Source: MED-G116 sp038147495
GTDB lineage: Bacteria > Pseudomonadota > Alphaproteobacteria > Puniceispirillales > Puniceispirillaceae
Direction: 5' to 3'
DNA: 64,000 nucleotides
Assembly: GCA_038147495.1 (NCBI GenBank)
Contig: JAYQTT010000015.1
Location: forward strand, 1-64,000
Within the stretch, counting starts at the first letter, position 1, and each line of letters begins with the position of its first letter. Shown piece by piece: positions 36,623 to 46,440 of the stretch. Below the pieces are notes generated by a model. It saw nothing but the letters and a program-made list of their open reading frames with translations. It made no database searches and was not told the DNA's origin. Both the position numbers and the translations under genes were made by a program.

Positions 36623-37936
36623 ATGGAATCTCTTAACATCGCCTTTATCGTGCTGATGCTTTTGGTGTTTTACCTTGGGCTTGGCGTTTGGGTTTTTTCA
36701 GGATTGCTGCTTGTCAGTGTCTCTGGTCTGGCACTTTTGCTTGATATGCCATTCCATCGTATCGGGACGATTATGGCGCCATTGATCCTTCGCTCAGCGA
36801 CCTCTTGGGAATTATCCGCCATTCCGATGTTTGTGTGGATGGGTGAACTGATGTTCCGAACCGACATTTCGGACCGGTTGTTCCGTAGCCTTTCACCTTT
36901 GGTTTATCATCTGCCGGGGCGACTTTTGCATACCAATGTCTTTGGGTCAGCCCTGTTCGCAGCGGTGAGTGGATCAAGCGCGGCAACAACGGCAACCGTG
37001 GGCAAGATCACCACCAGCGAGCTGATGGATCGGGGGTATTCATCATCACTTGCCTTTGGCTCATTGGCCGGGGCGGGTTCACTTGGTCTGTTGATACCGC
37101 CATCGATCGTTCTGATCGTCTATGGTGTGCTTGCCGAAGTTTCAATCTCCCGGCTTTTTGCCGCCGGTGTCTATCCCGGCCTGCTTATCGCGGCGCTCTA
37201 TTCCGGTTATATCATCTTCCGCAGTGTGCTGAACCCATCGCTGACGCCAGCCAAGGAAGAGCCGCCAACCCTTGTTGATATCGGCCTTGGGCTGGTTAAT
37301 CTGATCCCTATCGCCTTGCTGATTTTTATTGTCCTTGGGGCGATCTATTCTGGTTTTGCTACCCCGTCAGAAGCCGGAGCCGTCGGAGTTGCGGCAACGC
37401 TTTTCATGGCCTTGGTGACACGCCAGCTGACCCGGCATGTTTTCTTTACAAGCCTGATGGCAGCTGTGCGGACGTCATGTATGATCGCGTCTATCCTGCT
37501 GGCGGCAGCATTCCTCTCCACCAGTATGGCTTATCTACATGTTCCCCAAGATGTGGCACAGAGCATCGCCATGATGGAACTGTCGCCTTATGAGCTGATA
37601 TTCGTACTGGCGATATTCTATATTCTGCTGGGGCTGTTCCTTGAGGGAATTTCAATCACCGTGATGAGTTTGCCCATCACCCTGCCGCTTGTTCTGGCCA
37701 GTGGGTTTGATCCGGTCTGGTTTGGGATCTTTCTGGTGATCATGGTTGAGCTGGCGCAGATTACCCCACCAATCGGGTTTAATCTGTTTATCATTCAGGG
37801 GCTGACAGGCACACCGATCTTCCGGGTGGCGATTGCTGCAGCACCGTTTTTCGTTCTGATGTGCGTTGCCGCGGCGATCATCACGATCTATCCCGAAATC
37901 GCGCTCTATCTGCCAGATAAACTGTTCAACAAGTGA
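36623..37936 (+). CDS. TRAP transporter large permease (DctM type, module 1)
   Basis: A 437-residue inner-membrane protein of the ion-coupled DctM family, with about 11-13 helices. GGGGAGG precedes the ATG at 36623. Family landmarks include FAAVSGSSAATTATVGKI near residue 115, GAGSLGLLIPPSIVLIVYG and the C-terminal LAQITPPIGFNLFIIQG. It converges with the amidohydrolase gene, whose coding region abuts it. Confidence 0.9.
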   Translation: MESLNIAFIVLMLLVFYLGLGVWVFSGLLLVSVSGLALLLDMPFHRIGTIMAPLILRSATSWELSAIPMFVWMGELMFRTDISDRLFRSLSPLVYHLPGRLLHTNVFGSALFAAVSGSSAATTATVGKITTSELMDRGYSSSLAFGSLAGAGSLGLLIPPSIVLIVYGVLAEVSISRLFAAGVYPGLLIAALYSGYIIFRSVLNPSLTPAKEEPPTLVDIGLGLVNLIPIALLIFIVLGAIYSGFATPSEAGAVGVAATLFMALVTRQLTRHVFFTSLMAAVRTSCMIASILLAAAFLSTSMAYLHVPQDVAQSIAMMELSPYELIFVLAIFYILLGLFLEGISITVMSLPITLPLVLASGFDPVWFGIFLVIMVELAQITPPIGFNLFIIQGLTGTPIFRVAIAAAPFFVLMCVAAAIITIYPEIALYLPDKLFNK

Positions 37937-39166
37937 TCAGCCGAGATTGTTGATACAGATCTGGCCTTCCTTCATCACCATTTTGAGTGATGTCTCCGGG
38001 GTGGTCAGCGCGGTAATGTCATCGAGCGGGTCACCATCAATGACGATCAGATCTGCCAGAAGGCCTTCTTTGACCTGACCGATCTGGTCTTCCATATTGA
38101 ACAGCCGTGCCGCATTACAGGTCGCTTGACGAACAAGGTCATCATTGGCGACGACCGGACTCCGCAATTTAAATTCTTCCAGCTGGCGGCGATGCATAAT
38201 CCCCAGAAGGTCTGTTCCGAAGGCAATATTCACATTCTGCTGATAGGCGAGTTTGAGTGCATCAAGGCCGGCATCAAGAACTTCCCAGGTTTTCTGCACC
38301 ATATCGGCTGAAAGTCCGGCCTCTGTGCCTTCCTGAACAAGGGCATGATATACCACCAAAGTTGGCACAAGGAAGCGATCGCCATCGAGCATCAGATCAA
38401 CACTGCCCTGATCGAGCAGGTTGCCATGTTCGATTGATTTGACACCACATTTGAGCGCCCTGTTGATCGCCCGGGATGTATAGGCATGCGCCATTACAGG
38501 GATATTGGCGGCATTGGCTTCATTGACAATCGCCCGCAATTCTTCTTCTGTGAACTGGGTTGAGGTGATCCTGTCTGTTGGTGACGACACCCCACCTGAT
38601 GCCATGATTTTCAGATGTGTCGCCCCGCGGCGGATTTCTTCGCGTGCTGCGCGCAGAACTTCTGTAATGCCGTCACAGACATGACCCATGCCCGAACAGC
38701 AAAAACATTGATGAAGGCTGACTTCGCCGGGTCTGCGCATATCACCGTGGCCGCCTGTCTGCGAAAGGGCATGGCCGCAGAATAAAAGCCTGGGTGCGGC
38801 CGTGGGGTTTTCTTCAACAGCATTGGCAAGGCCATGGTCGGCCCCGCCTGCATCGCGGACCGTGGTAAAGCCTCTTGCGAGCATGCCGCCCATGATCTCG
38901 AAAGCCTTGATCCCCACATAAAAGGGTGAAGTTGCCTTGAGCTTTGCAAAATCGGCAGTGTAGGCCGTCACATGGACATGGGCATCACACAGCCCCGGCA
39001 TCAGCGTTTTGCCATTCAGTGGAATTTCAAGGCTGTCCTTGTTGGCTTTGAGCGATGATCCGATCTCGGCGATCTTCCCATCAGTGATGCGAACTGATTG
39101 TCCGGTCCTGTATTCTCCGGCTACAACATCAAGTACGCGAGCATCAGTAAATATAGTATCAGCCAT
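37937..39166 (-). CDS. Metal-dependent amidohydrolase
   Basis: A 409-residue amidohydrolase (imidazolonepropionase/prolidase-like class). Of three consecutive ATG codons the last (39166) sits best after GGGGAG. Metal ligands include H63 and H65 in CDAHVHVTAY, with later histidines in VMAHAYTS and SIEHGNL and the aspartate in FGTDLLG. Expected to hydrolyse an amide or cyclic amide, which suits a place next to the hydantoinase-TRAP module, but it is in the opposite orientation. Substrate unknown. Confidence 0.83.
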   Translation of the reverse strand: MADTIFTDARVLDVVAGEYRTGQSVRITDGKIAEIGSSLKANKDSLEIPLNGKTLMPGLCDAHVHVTAYTADFAKLKATSPFYVGIKAFEIMGGMLARGFTTVRDAGGADHGLANAVEENPTAAPRLLFCGHALSQTGGHGDMRRPGEVSLHQCFCCSGMGHVCDGITEVLRAAREEIRRGATHLKIMASGGVSSPTDRITSTQFTEEELRAIVNEANAANIPVMAHAYTSRAINRALKCGVKSIEHGNLLDQGSVDLMLDGDRFLVPTLVVYHALVQEGTEAGLSADMVQKTWEVLDAGLDALKLAYQQNVNIAFGTDLLGIMHRRQLEEFKLRSPVVANDDLVRQATCNAARLFNMEDQIGQVKEGLLADLIVIDGDPLDDITALTTPETSLKMVMKEGQICINNLG

Positions 39167-39313
39167 CATCATCTCCCCACTTATCATCTCATGCTAGGCG
39201 AATGTTGCTTCTGTTTCATTAGAAATCGGTAATGATAGGGCGCTGCTGTTCAGAGACCTTATGCTCATCAACAGGGATCATTTCCCGCTGACAACATGCG
39301 GCCCAGATAGCCG

Positions 39314-40048
39314 TCAAGTTTCGTTTTTGTCAGCCAGTTCCTGTTTGTGGGCTTTGACCAGATCTTCCATGCTGTTAAATCGAAAATCATAAGTTGGCAT
39401 GTCGCCGGGATGCATCGTAGCGCCAAAGCCGTCTTTGCCGTGGCGACGATAAATCCAGCAATTTCTCAGCCCATGTTTGTTGGCCGGGGCGTGGTCATGA
39501 AACATGCTTTCAGCAGTGTGCAATATTTGATGCTTTGCAATGCCGTGTCGTTGAAGCATGTCTATCATATAGTCGAAGTTACGATCAGCAGGCTTGTAGC
39601 TGCCGATGTCTTCGGCTGTGTAAACCCCGTCAAAATTCACCCCAAGCCGTGCATTTGATCCGGAGAAGCTGACATTATCAGTGTTGGTTAATACCATCAG
39701 CTTAAAATGCTGTTTCAAATATTCGAGCGCGTCACGACTATCATCAAAGGCAGGCCATTGCCGAACCGATAGACCGTAAGCCTGACATTCCTCCCAACTC
39801 ACCGTGACGCCCCACTCTTCAGCAAGGCGCCGATACACAATGCCCAGCAGGTCGCTATATTTTTTCTCCGGTGTCCAGCGCTGCGTTTCAGACTCATAAT
39901 AGGCATGCGCTTCAAGAATTTCATCGCGCGTCAATGCCCGGCCAGTTTTGTCGGTTAACGGTTTTAGCGCCGTTACCATGCCACTTTCCCAATCGATCAA
40001 CGTGCCATAAACATCAAAAGTTAGAGCTTTGTAATCGCTTAATTTCAT
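39314..40048 (-). CDS. HAD-family haloacid dehalogenase type II, copy 1
   Basis: A 244-residue HAD hydrolase. The nucleophile aspartate is D12 in LTFDVYGTLIDWE, and the conserved VLTNTDN and an acidic C-terminal loop follow. Annotated homologues are L-2-haloacid dehalogenases, yet many such proteins act on phosphate esters. A second HAD protein of similar type lies upstream on the same strand. Confidence 0.8.
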   Translation of the reverse strand: MKLSDYKALTFDVYGTLIDWESGMVTALKPLTDKTGRALTRDEILEAHAYYESETQRWTPEKKYSDLLGIVYRRLAEEWGVTVSWEECQAYGLSVRQWPAFDDSRDALEYLKQHFKLMVLTNTDNVSFSGSNARLGVNFDGVYTAEDIGSYKPADRNFDYMIDMLQRHGIAKHQILHTAESMFHDHAPANKHGLRNCWIYRRHGKDGFGATMHPGDMPTYDFRFNSMEDLVKAHKQELADKNET

Positions 40049-40274
40049 TATTTGTAATCCTAGAAAATCACCTAGTTTGCATTAAAGGGCAGTTGAAACC
40101 ACTTAGGCAAATAAAAACGGATAATCAAACATTCACTAACAATTGCAATGAGATTTCTGCAGATGAATTCCAAGTGGATGTGTTGCCAAAAGCACCGCAT
40201 CTCGATTCATGCGCCTAAATACTCAAAACGCGGGTCTCAATCCTCGGACTCTCGATCCGGTAGGTTTGCAGGTT

Positions 40275-40985
40275 TCAAGGTGCGCAGCCGAGTTGATCAG
40301 CCAGGTCTTCGACAGAGGACGTGATGAAGTTCCAGTCACTTGTGGCAGCAAAGTCAGCCTTTTGGTCGATGCCATATTCCGTTGGACGATTGATATAGGC
40401 AGTTTGCATACCTTCGTTGCGTGCGGCCTCCAAATCGGCATTGTGCGCCGCCGCCATCATAATGTTGTCAGGTTCCAAATTCAGCAGGCGTATTGCGTTC
40501 TGATAAACCGCAGGGTCGGGCTTGAAAGCACGGTGCATGTCACTTGAAAAAATAAAATCCCACGGCAGGCCAGCACGCTTCGCCATTGTCGCCAGCAACG
40601 TCAGTGATCCATTCGACAATGGTGAAATCATAAATTTTGTTTTGATCCGACTCAAACCGGGCAAGCTGTCAGGCCACGGGGTCAGTCTGTGCCAGGCAAG
40701 GTTGAGGTGGGAGCGCTCATCCTCTGTGAGCATTGCAAGGCCAAAGTCAGGCAAGATTTCGTCAAGCCGTTGACGATGAATAAAATCGATCGATACAAAC
40801 GGCTCTTTTCCCGCTGTCACACGCGCCATGCCCGGCGCATAACCAGCACGCCAGGCTCGGGCAAATCCATCGCCATCGAAATTTGACAATCCTTTGGACA
40901 GAGCAATGTCTTCGCACTCACGAGCAATGGATGAGCGCCAATCCACAATCGTTCCAAAAGTGTCAAAAAGAATAACCTTGATCAT
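40275..40985 (-). CDS. HAD-family haloacid dehalogenase type II, copy 2
   Basis: A 236-residue HAD hydrolase starting at MIKVILFDTFGTIVDW (nucleophile D8); the upstream 23 codons of the frame carry no ribosome site and are dropped. Motif II is in MISPLSNGSL and the acidic loop in NIMMAAAHNADL. It resembles copy 1 in size and motif order. The tail IDRPTEYG-like segment (INRPTEYGID) is a dehalogenase-type feature. Confidence 0.78.
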   Translation of the reverse strand: MIKVILFDTFGTIVDWRSSIARECEDIALSKGLSNFDGDGFARAWRAGYAPGMARVTAGKEPFVSIDFIHRQRLDEILPDFGLAMLTEDERSHLNLAWHRLTPWPDSLPGLSRIKTKFMISPLSNGSLTLLATMAKRAGLPWDFIFSSDMHRAFKPDPAVYQNAIRLLNLEPDNIMMAAAHNADLEAARNEGMQTAYINRPTEYGIDQKADFAATSDWNFITSSVEDLADQLGCAP

Positions 40986-41145
40986 GCAGTTTCTGTCTCG
41001 GACATCATTTTTAACACTGAATACACCACCCGAGCAGAGAGATGCGCGGATCATTTGTCAATATTACTGAAAAGCTCATCATTACGAGGTTTATCTGTCT
41101 TCGATTGTATCGGTTCTGCGCGTTACGCGTTGCCTCTGTCATAAG

Positions 41146-41174
41146 TTGACACTTAATTATAAAGTACGTACTTT
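41146..41174 (+). promoter_or_regulatory. Promoter with perfect 14-bp palindrome before hyuA2
   Basis: TTGACA at 41146-41151, a 17-base spacer and a weak -10 TACTTT at 41169-41174. The palindrome AAAGTACGTACTTT (41161-41174) covers the -10 box and its mid-point is about 13 bases from the hyuA start. It fits an operator for the UTRA-type GntR regulator at the end of the same operon. Transcription would start near the ATG itself, so the message may be leaderless. Confidence 0.55.
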
Positions 41175-41180
41175 TTCACT

Positions 41181-43244
41181 ATGGTGCGGGTGGGAATTGA
41201 TATTGGTGGCACGTTCACCGATGTGGTTGCAGAGACTTCTGAGGGCTGCTGGTCTGTAAAGGTGTTAACCAGCACGCAAAATCCAGAGGTTGCAGCTCTT
41301 GATGGTTTGGAACGTGTCCTGACCGACATTTCAAAATCTTGCAGCGACATCAAGAGCGTTGTTCACGGCACCACTCTGGCGACGAATGCATTGATTGAGC
41401 GTAAAGGCGCAAAGACTGCTTTTGTGACCACCGCGGGATTTCGTGACGTTCTGGCAATGCGCTACGAGAAACGGTTCGAGCAATACGCTTTGGATATAGA
41501 GATGCCGGAACCGCTCATTCCGAGGCCTTTGAGACTTGGGCTTGCAGAGAGAGTTCTGGCTGATGGAACAGTTCTGCTTGCACCATCGGACGCCGATATT
41601 GAAGAGCTCGCGACGACACTGCGTGATCAGTGCGTGGAAGCTGTCGCCATTGGATTTCTGCATTCTTACAAGAACCCAGCCCATGAAATATATGTTGCGA
41701 AGCAACTTCGTCGCCTCCTTGGGGCGGAGGTAACTCTGTGCTTAAGCCATGAAGTGGCGGGTGAAATTCGTGAATATGAACGTTTCTCGACAGTATGTGC
41801 GAACGCCTATGTCCGACCTCTTATGTCGCAATATGTGACGCGGCTATTGAATTGTCTCGAGGATCGAGGCTTTGCAGGGTCATTTTTGATGATGCTTTCT
41901 GACGGTGCGCTGACCACAGTTGACCAAGCTTCGCGCTTCCCCATTCGTCTGGTTGAAGGAGGGCCTGCGGGAGGAGTTGCTCTGGCTGCACATGTAGCCC
42001 GTGACGTTGGATCATCAAAGACACTCTCCCTTGATATTGGCGGCACAACCGCAAAAATTTGTTTTATCGAGAAGGGAAGCCCGAAAACCAATCGTCGTTT
42101 TGAAGTTGCCCGTGCGTGGCGCGACATCAAAGGTAGTGGCTTACCAGTCAAGGTTCCCACAGTCGAGTTGGTGGAGATTGGGGCAGGTGGTGGATCGATT
42201 GCAAAGGTTGATAAACTTGGCCGATTGAGAGTCGGCCCGACCAGCGCAGGCTCTGAGCCCGGTCCGGCCTCGTATAGCCGTGGTGGAACCAGCCCTACGG
42301 TGACTGACGCACACCTGCTAATAAAGAATATATCTGCAAACGGTTTTGCTGATGGTCTCTTCAAATTGGATGTCGCGCTGGCCCATGAGGTGATTTCAAA
42401 TCAACTCCAGCTGCCGCTTGAGATGGACTCGGCTGAGCAAACTGCGGCGGGAGTTGTTGAACTTGCAGATGAGACGATGGCTAACGCGGCTCGCATACAT
42501 GGTGTTGAGTTGGGGCTGGACGTCTCAGAATTTGATCTGCTGGTTTCAGGTGGAGGAGGTGGTTTGCATGGGGCGCGAATTGCCGAAAAGCTGGGGATCG
42601 GGCGTGTGATTATTCCTGAGAATGCTGGAGTCGGTTCGGCAATCGGGTTTCTGCGTTCGGTGGCTGCGTTTGAGAGCGCTATATCGGTTGTAGAAACAAT
42701 GGATGCTATCGACGCTTCGGATTTGAGCAAACGTATCGAGAACACAAAAGCTTACGTGCGCAACATTGTGGAGGAGATTGTCGAGCCTAAGCATGTGTCG
42801 TGTAACGCAGTCGCAGAATTACGTTATCAGGGGCAGGGTCTGGAAGTTGCATTGCCGCTGGCTGGACATGATGGATTAGATCTCGATGACCTTGTCCGCA
42901 GGTTCGAACAACGTTACCGGGAAATTGTTGGTTTCACGCTTCCACAGATTCCCATCGAACTTATCTCAATAAGTGTCAGGGCTTTTGAGGTGCGTGAAAA
43001 GTCAGTAACGAAGGTTGCCGAACAAAGCAAAAGGCAGACAGATGAGTGCTATCGTGAAGTCTATGACCAGCACTCCAACGAGTTTTTAACCCACAGGGTT
43101 GTCGAGCGCCGCGATTTAGGCACGCAATGTTTGCATGGCCCTTTGATAATCACGGAGCCGCAGACCAGTACACTGGTCAAGTCTGGCTGGAAGGTTCAGC
43201 AGTCCATTTCGGGTCACCTTGTTTTGGAGCGTAAAGCATCATGA
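41181..43244 (+). CDS. Hydantoinase/oxoprolinase family, subunit A (module 2)
   Basis: A 687-residue HyuA-type subunit, paralogous to that of module 1. The two phosphate loops are GIDIGGTFTDV near residue 5 and DIGGTTAKIC near 283, with EIGAGGGSIAKVD. No ribosome site is seen before the ATG, and a plausible promoter places the transcript start at about the ATG. Ends with a 4-base overlap into hyuB. Substrate unresolved. Confidence 0.85.
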   Translation: MVRVGIDIGGTFTDVVAETSEGCWSVKVLTSTQNPEVAALDGLERVLTDISKSCSDIKSVVHGTTLATNALIERKGAKTAFVTTAGFRDVLAMRYEKRFEQYALDIEMPEPLIPRPLRLGLAERVLADGTVLLAPSDADIEELATTLRDQCVEAVAIGFLHSYKNPAHEIYVAKQLRRLLGAEVTLCLSHEVAGEIREYERFSTVCANAYVRPLMSQYVTRLLNCLEDRGFAGSFLMMLSDGALTTVDQASRFPIRLVEGGPAGGVALAAHVARDVGSSKTLSLDIGGTTAKICFIEKGSPKTNRRFEVARAWRDIKGSGLPVKVPTVELVEIGAGGGSIAKVDKLGRLRVGPTSAGSEPGPASYSRGGTSPTVTDAHLLIKNISANGFADGLFKLDVALAHEVISNQLQLPLEMDSAEQTAAGVVELADETMANAARIHGVELGLDVSEFDLLVSGGGGGLHGARIAEKLGIGRVIIPENAGVGSAIGFLRSVAAFESAISVVETMDAIDASDLSKRIENTKAYVRNIVEEIVEPKHVSCNAVAELRYQGQGLEVALPLAGHDGLDLDDLVRRFEQRYREIVGFTLPQIPIELISISVRAFEVREKSVTKVAEQSKRQTDECYREVYDQHSNEFLTHRVVERRDLGTQCLHGPLIITEPQTSTLVKSGWKVQQSISGHLVLERKAS

Positions 43245-44896
43245 CCAAGGGCCTCGACATAGTGACACAGAATGTGTTGTGGAACCGGCTCATTTCGGTT
43301 TGTGAGGAACAGGCAAACGCCCTCATGCGCGCTGCATTTGGTGCAATTGTGCGTGAGGCAGGGGATTTGTCTGCTGGGGTTTTTGACGAGGCAGGCAACA
43401 TGCTGGCGCAGGCGGTGACCGGCACGCCAGGGCATGTGAACACGATGGCTGCCTCTGTACGCACGATGCTTGGCACCATACCGGCAGATCGTTTGGTTCC
43501 CGGAGATGCACTGGTGACAAATGATCCTTGGGTGGGTGCAGGGCATATATTTGATTTTGTGGTGGTCACTCCAGCATTTATCAGCGGCAAGATTGTCGGC
43601 TTCCTTGCTTCCACGAGTCATATTGTCGACATAGGTGGTCTTGGCTGGTCAGCGGAAGGCCGTTCCGTTTTCGAAGAGGGTGTGACGATACCAGTCATGC
43701 GTTTGCGAAATGGTGATACGATAAATGAGGATTTGCTTGACATAGTAAGCGCAAATTCTCGTGTGCCGCACGAAGCCCGCGGAGATGTCCTGTCTCTGTT
43801 GGCGTGCAACGATACCGGTGTTGCACGGTTAATTGGTCTGATGAACGAGTATAATCTGTCAGATCTTTCCTCTGTGTCTGAATTTATTTTCGATCGATCC
43901 ACAGCGGGCACGAAAACGGCCTTGGCGCGCGTGCCTGCAGGTGTGTACGAAAGCCAGCTTAGCCTTGACGGCTATGATTCTCCTATTGAGTTGCGTGCTA
44001 AAATGATCGTTGCCAATGGGCGCATTGACGTCGATCTCTCTGGATGTTCTGCCGCTGTGGACCGGGGGATTAACTGCCCGCTTAACTATACAGCTGCATA
44101 CGCCGCCTTTGGCATTCGCGCACTTTTGACCCCGGATATTCCCAACAATCAAGCATCACTCGATGCGATTAGGATAACAGCACCCCCGGGTCTGGTGGTC
44201 AGCGCCGAGCGTCCGAGTCCGGTTTCTGCGCGTCATGTCATTGGTCAGGCACTCCCCGATTTGATGTTGGGTTGTCTGGAAAAAGCTTTGCCCGGTGAGA
44301 TTTTGGCTGAAAGTGCCGGTGCGCTCTGGACGCTCTCTCTCTCAGGAGGTGGCTCAAAACCGTTTACGTCACTCAATGTTGCTCTTGGCGGCATGGGCGC
44401 GCGTCCAACACTGGACGGCTTATCGACCACTGCTTTTCCGTCTGGAGTTGGCGCGGTGCCGGTAGAGGCTGCGGAGGCCGCAGCTCCGCTGATATATCAC
44501 GTTAAGGAATTTGCGCCCGATACGGGGGGTGCCGGCACATTTCGGGGTGGGCTCGGTCAGCGCATAGAGATCAGCGCGCGCCATCATCAAGATTTATCAT
44601 TATCTGCTGCGGCTTTTGAACGGCTTACGATAGGGCCCGCTGGACGGCAAGGTGGACATGCGGGTGCGACAGGAACAGTATCTATAAGCAACGGCACAAA
44701 AATTATCGACAAAGGCATGTACGAAATTCCGGTGGGGGAAAGATTGGTTCTTCAGACGCCGGGTGGTGGCGGGATAGGGAACCCTGCCAAACGTGACAGG
44801 GACGCGGTTGCGCAAGATCTGTCAGATGGGCTGATTTCGCAAGAGTCGGCCAGGAAGTTGTATAAATTCGAAACTAAGGGAAGGTATAAAAAATGA
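43241..44896 (+). CDS. Hydantoinase/oxoprolinase family, subunit B (module 2)
   Basis: A 551-residue HyuB-type subunit, partner of the preceding gene. It opens IVTQNVLWNRLISVCEEQANALMRAAF and contains GDALVTNDPWVGAGHIFDFV (about 89-108) and DTGGAGTFRGGLGQRIEI near residue 427. Its stop overlaps the dctP start by 4 bases. Confidence 0.87.
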   Translation: MTKGLDIVTQNVLWNRLISVCEEQANALMRAAFGAIVREAGDLSAGVFDEAGNMLAQAVTGTPGHVNTMAASVRTMLGTIPADRLVPGDALVTNDPWVGAGHIFDFVVVTPAFISGKIVGFLASTSHIVDIGGLGWSAEGRSVFEEGVTIPVMRLRNGDTINEDLLDIVSANSRVPHEARGDVLSLLACNDTGVARLIGLMNEYNLSDLSSVSEFIFDRSTAGTKTALARVPAGVYESQLSLDGYDSPIELRAKMIVANGRIDVDLSGCSAAVDRGINCPLNYTAAYAAFGIRALLTPDIPNNQASLDAIRITAPPGLVVSAERPSPVSARHVIGQALPDLMLGCLEKALPGEILAESAGALWTLSLSGGGSKPFTSLNVALGGMGARPTLDGLSTTAFPSGVGAVPVEAAEAAAPLIYHVKEFAPDTGGAGTFRGGLGQRIEISARHHQDLSLSAAAFERLTIGPAGRQGGHAGATGTVSISNGTKIIDKGMYEIPVGERLVLQTPGGGGIGNPAKRDRDAVAQDLSDGLISQESARKLYKFETKGRYKK

Positions 44897-45879
44897 CAAT
44901 GATGAAGACTTTGATGGCTGCTGGTGCAGCCTTTGTTCTAAGTAGCAGCGCTGCAATCGCTGAGACAAAATGGGATCTTAGCACGGCATGGGGAGCAAAC
45001 AATTTTCACGCGCAAAGTGCCATTGCATTTGCCGATGCTGTACGTGAAGCAACCGATGGCTCGGTCGACATCACTGTGCACCTGTCAGGTGAAATTGGTG
45101 TAAAAATCACCGAAAAGTTGTCCTCTGTCGAGAACGGAGTGGTGCAGATGGCAGATATGCTGCTTTTCTTGCAAGCCGGAGAAGCGCCATTTTTGGGGGT
45201 TGATACATTACCCTATCTAATTCAGGGCCAAGAGGAAATGAGGGTATGGTTGGACGTCGCTGGTCCAAAATATGACGAGATATTTGCAGCCCACAATCAA
45301 AAGGTCCTTTACTACGTCCCATGGCCGTCCCCAGGTGTTTACTCAAAAGAACCGATTGTGAGCGCCAATGATATGTCTGGTCAGCGCATCAGAGCGTTTA
45401 ACGCCACATCTTTCGATTTTCTCACAAGAATGGGTGCAGCACCGGTAGAATTGCCATTTGGAGAGTTGGCTGCTGCCGTTGCGGCGGGCACTGTGGATGG
45501 CGCTGCAACGTCCACTTCGACAGGCGCAAATTCAAAGCTCTATCAGTTTACCAGTCATTTCAATCCGCTGAACTGGTCAATGTCACCTGATGCGGTAACG
45601 GTAAATCTCGACGCTTGGAATGCTCTTTCAGATGCCGAACGCGCCACTATTGAGAGGCTGGCGAATAAGATGGAGTCAGAATTTTGGGCCATTTCCGCTG
45701 CTGAAGACAGCTCAAAGACAGCGGTGCTTGTTGAGAACGGCATGACTGTGTCCAAAGCTGATGACAGTCTTAAGGCCAAGATGGCAGAGGCAGGAAAGGC
45801 CATGTGGTCGGAGTTCTTTACAAAGGTTCCTGACGCACAGCCGGTTGTCGAAGCCTATGCGGCCAAACTCGGAAAGTAA
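44893..45879 (+). CDS. TRAP transporter substrate-binding protein (DctP type, module 2)
   Basis: A 328-residue periplasmic binding protein. The ATG overlaps the hyuB stop, with GGGAAGG upstream. The signal peptide ends near AIAET. The mature region KWDLSTAWGANNFHAQSA and the VYSKEPIVSANDMSGQRIRAF segment match DctP. Related to module 1 DctP in layout (both carry KWD near the mature start). Confidence 0.87.
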   Translation: MTMMKTLMAAGAAFVLSSSAAIAETKWDLSTAWGANNFHAQSAIAFADAVREATDGSVDITVHLSGEIGVKITEKLSSVENGVVQMADMLLFLQAGEAPFLGVDTLPYLIQGQEEMRVWLDVAGPKYDEIFAAHNQKVLYYVPWPSPGVYSKEPIVSANDMSGQRIRAFNATSFDFLTRMGAAPVELPFGELAAAVAAGTVDGAATSTSTGANSKLYQFTSHFNPLNWSMSPDAVTVNLDAWNALSDAERATIERLANKMESEFWAISAAEDSSKTAVLVENGMTVSKADDSLKAKMAEAGKAMWSEFFTKVPDAQPVVEAYAAKLGK

Positions 45880-45886
45880 CTAAAAG

Positions 45887-45908
45887 CACCGGGGTGCAAG
45901 CCCCGGTG
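45887..45908 (+). terminator. Hairpin between dctP and dctQ (module 2)
   Basis: A perfect 8-bp GC-rich stem (CACCGGGG with CCCCGGTG, loop TGCAAG) without a T-run. It sits 7 bases after the stop and 10 bases before dctQ. Without the T-run it is more likely an RNA-stabilising hairpin or attenuator than a full terminator. Confidence 0.6.
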
Positions 45909-45918
45909 GTCTGATCTG

Positions 45919-46440
45919 ATGCAACACCTTTTGACCTTCATTGACAGATTGTCTCGATATACCGAGAGTGCGGCTGTGCTGCTCGTATTCGGGTATTGCA
46001 TCCTAATGTTGACCGAGGTTGTTGCGCGGTCGCAGGGGCAAAGCCTCTCTTTTACTTGGGAATTTAGTCAATATGCGATGGCGTCGGTCTTTGCGTTAGC
46101 ATCTGGGCCCGCAATACGCGCTGGCGTGCATGTCCGAATCACAGTTTTACTGGAGATACTGTCTCCAGCCCTGCGCAAAGGGCTGGATGGTTTGGCAAAT
46201 TTCATAGCCATAGCGATTGTCTCTGTGATCGTTTCCGTTATGTTTTCCAAGGTATCTGTATCATTTGAGCGCAATATTTTAGCGACCAGCGTTTCCAAAA
46301 CACCGCTTTGGATTCCGCAGTTGGTTGTGCTTTGGGGCATGGCACAGCTTTGGCTGGATCTGTTGGCTCGTATTTGCCGCCAGCTATCCGGGCAAGAACA
46401 TGAATGGCGTGATGAAGATACGGAGCTATCAGATGTTTGA
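45919..46440 (+). CDS. TRAP transporter small permease (DctQ type, module 2)
   Basis: A 173-residue inner-membrane protein with four predicted helices (about 14-32, 48-66, 88-110, 130-150). The pattern MLTEVVARSQGQSLSFTWEFSQYAM is characteristic of DctQ. Overlaps dctM by 8 bases. Confidence 0.85.
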   Translation: MQHLLTFIDRLSRYTESAAVLLVFGYCILMLTEVVARSQGQSLSFTWEFSQYAMASVFALASGPAIRAGVHVRITVLLEILSPALRKGLDGLANFIAIAIVSVIVSVMFSKVSVSFERNILATSVSKTPLWIPQLVVLWGMAQLWLDLLARICRQLSGQEHEWRDEDTELSDV

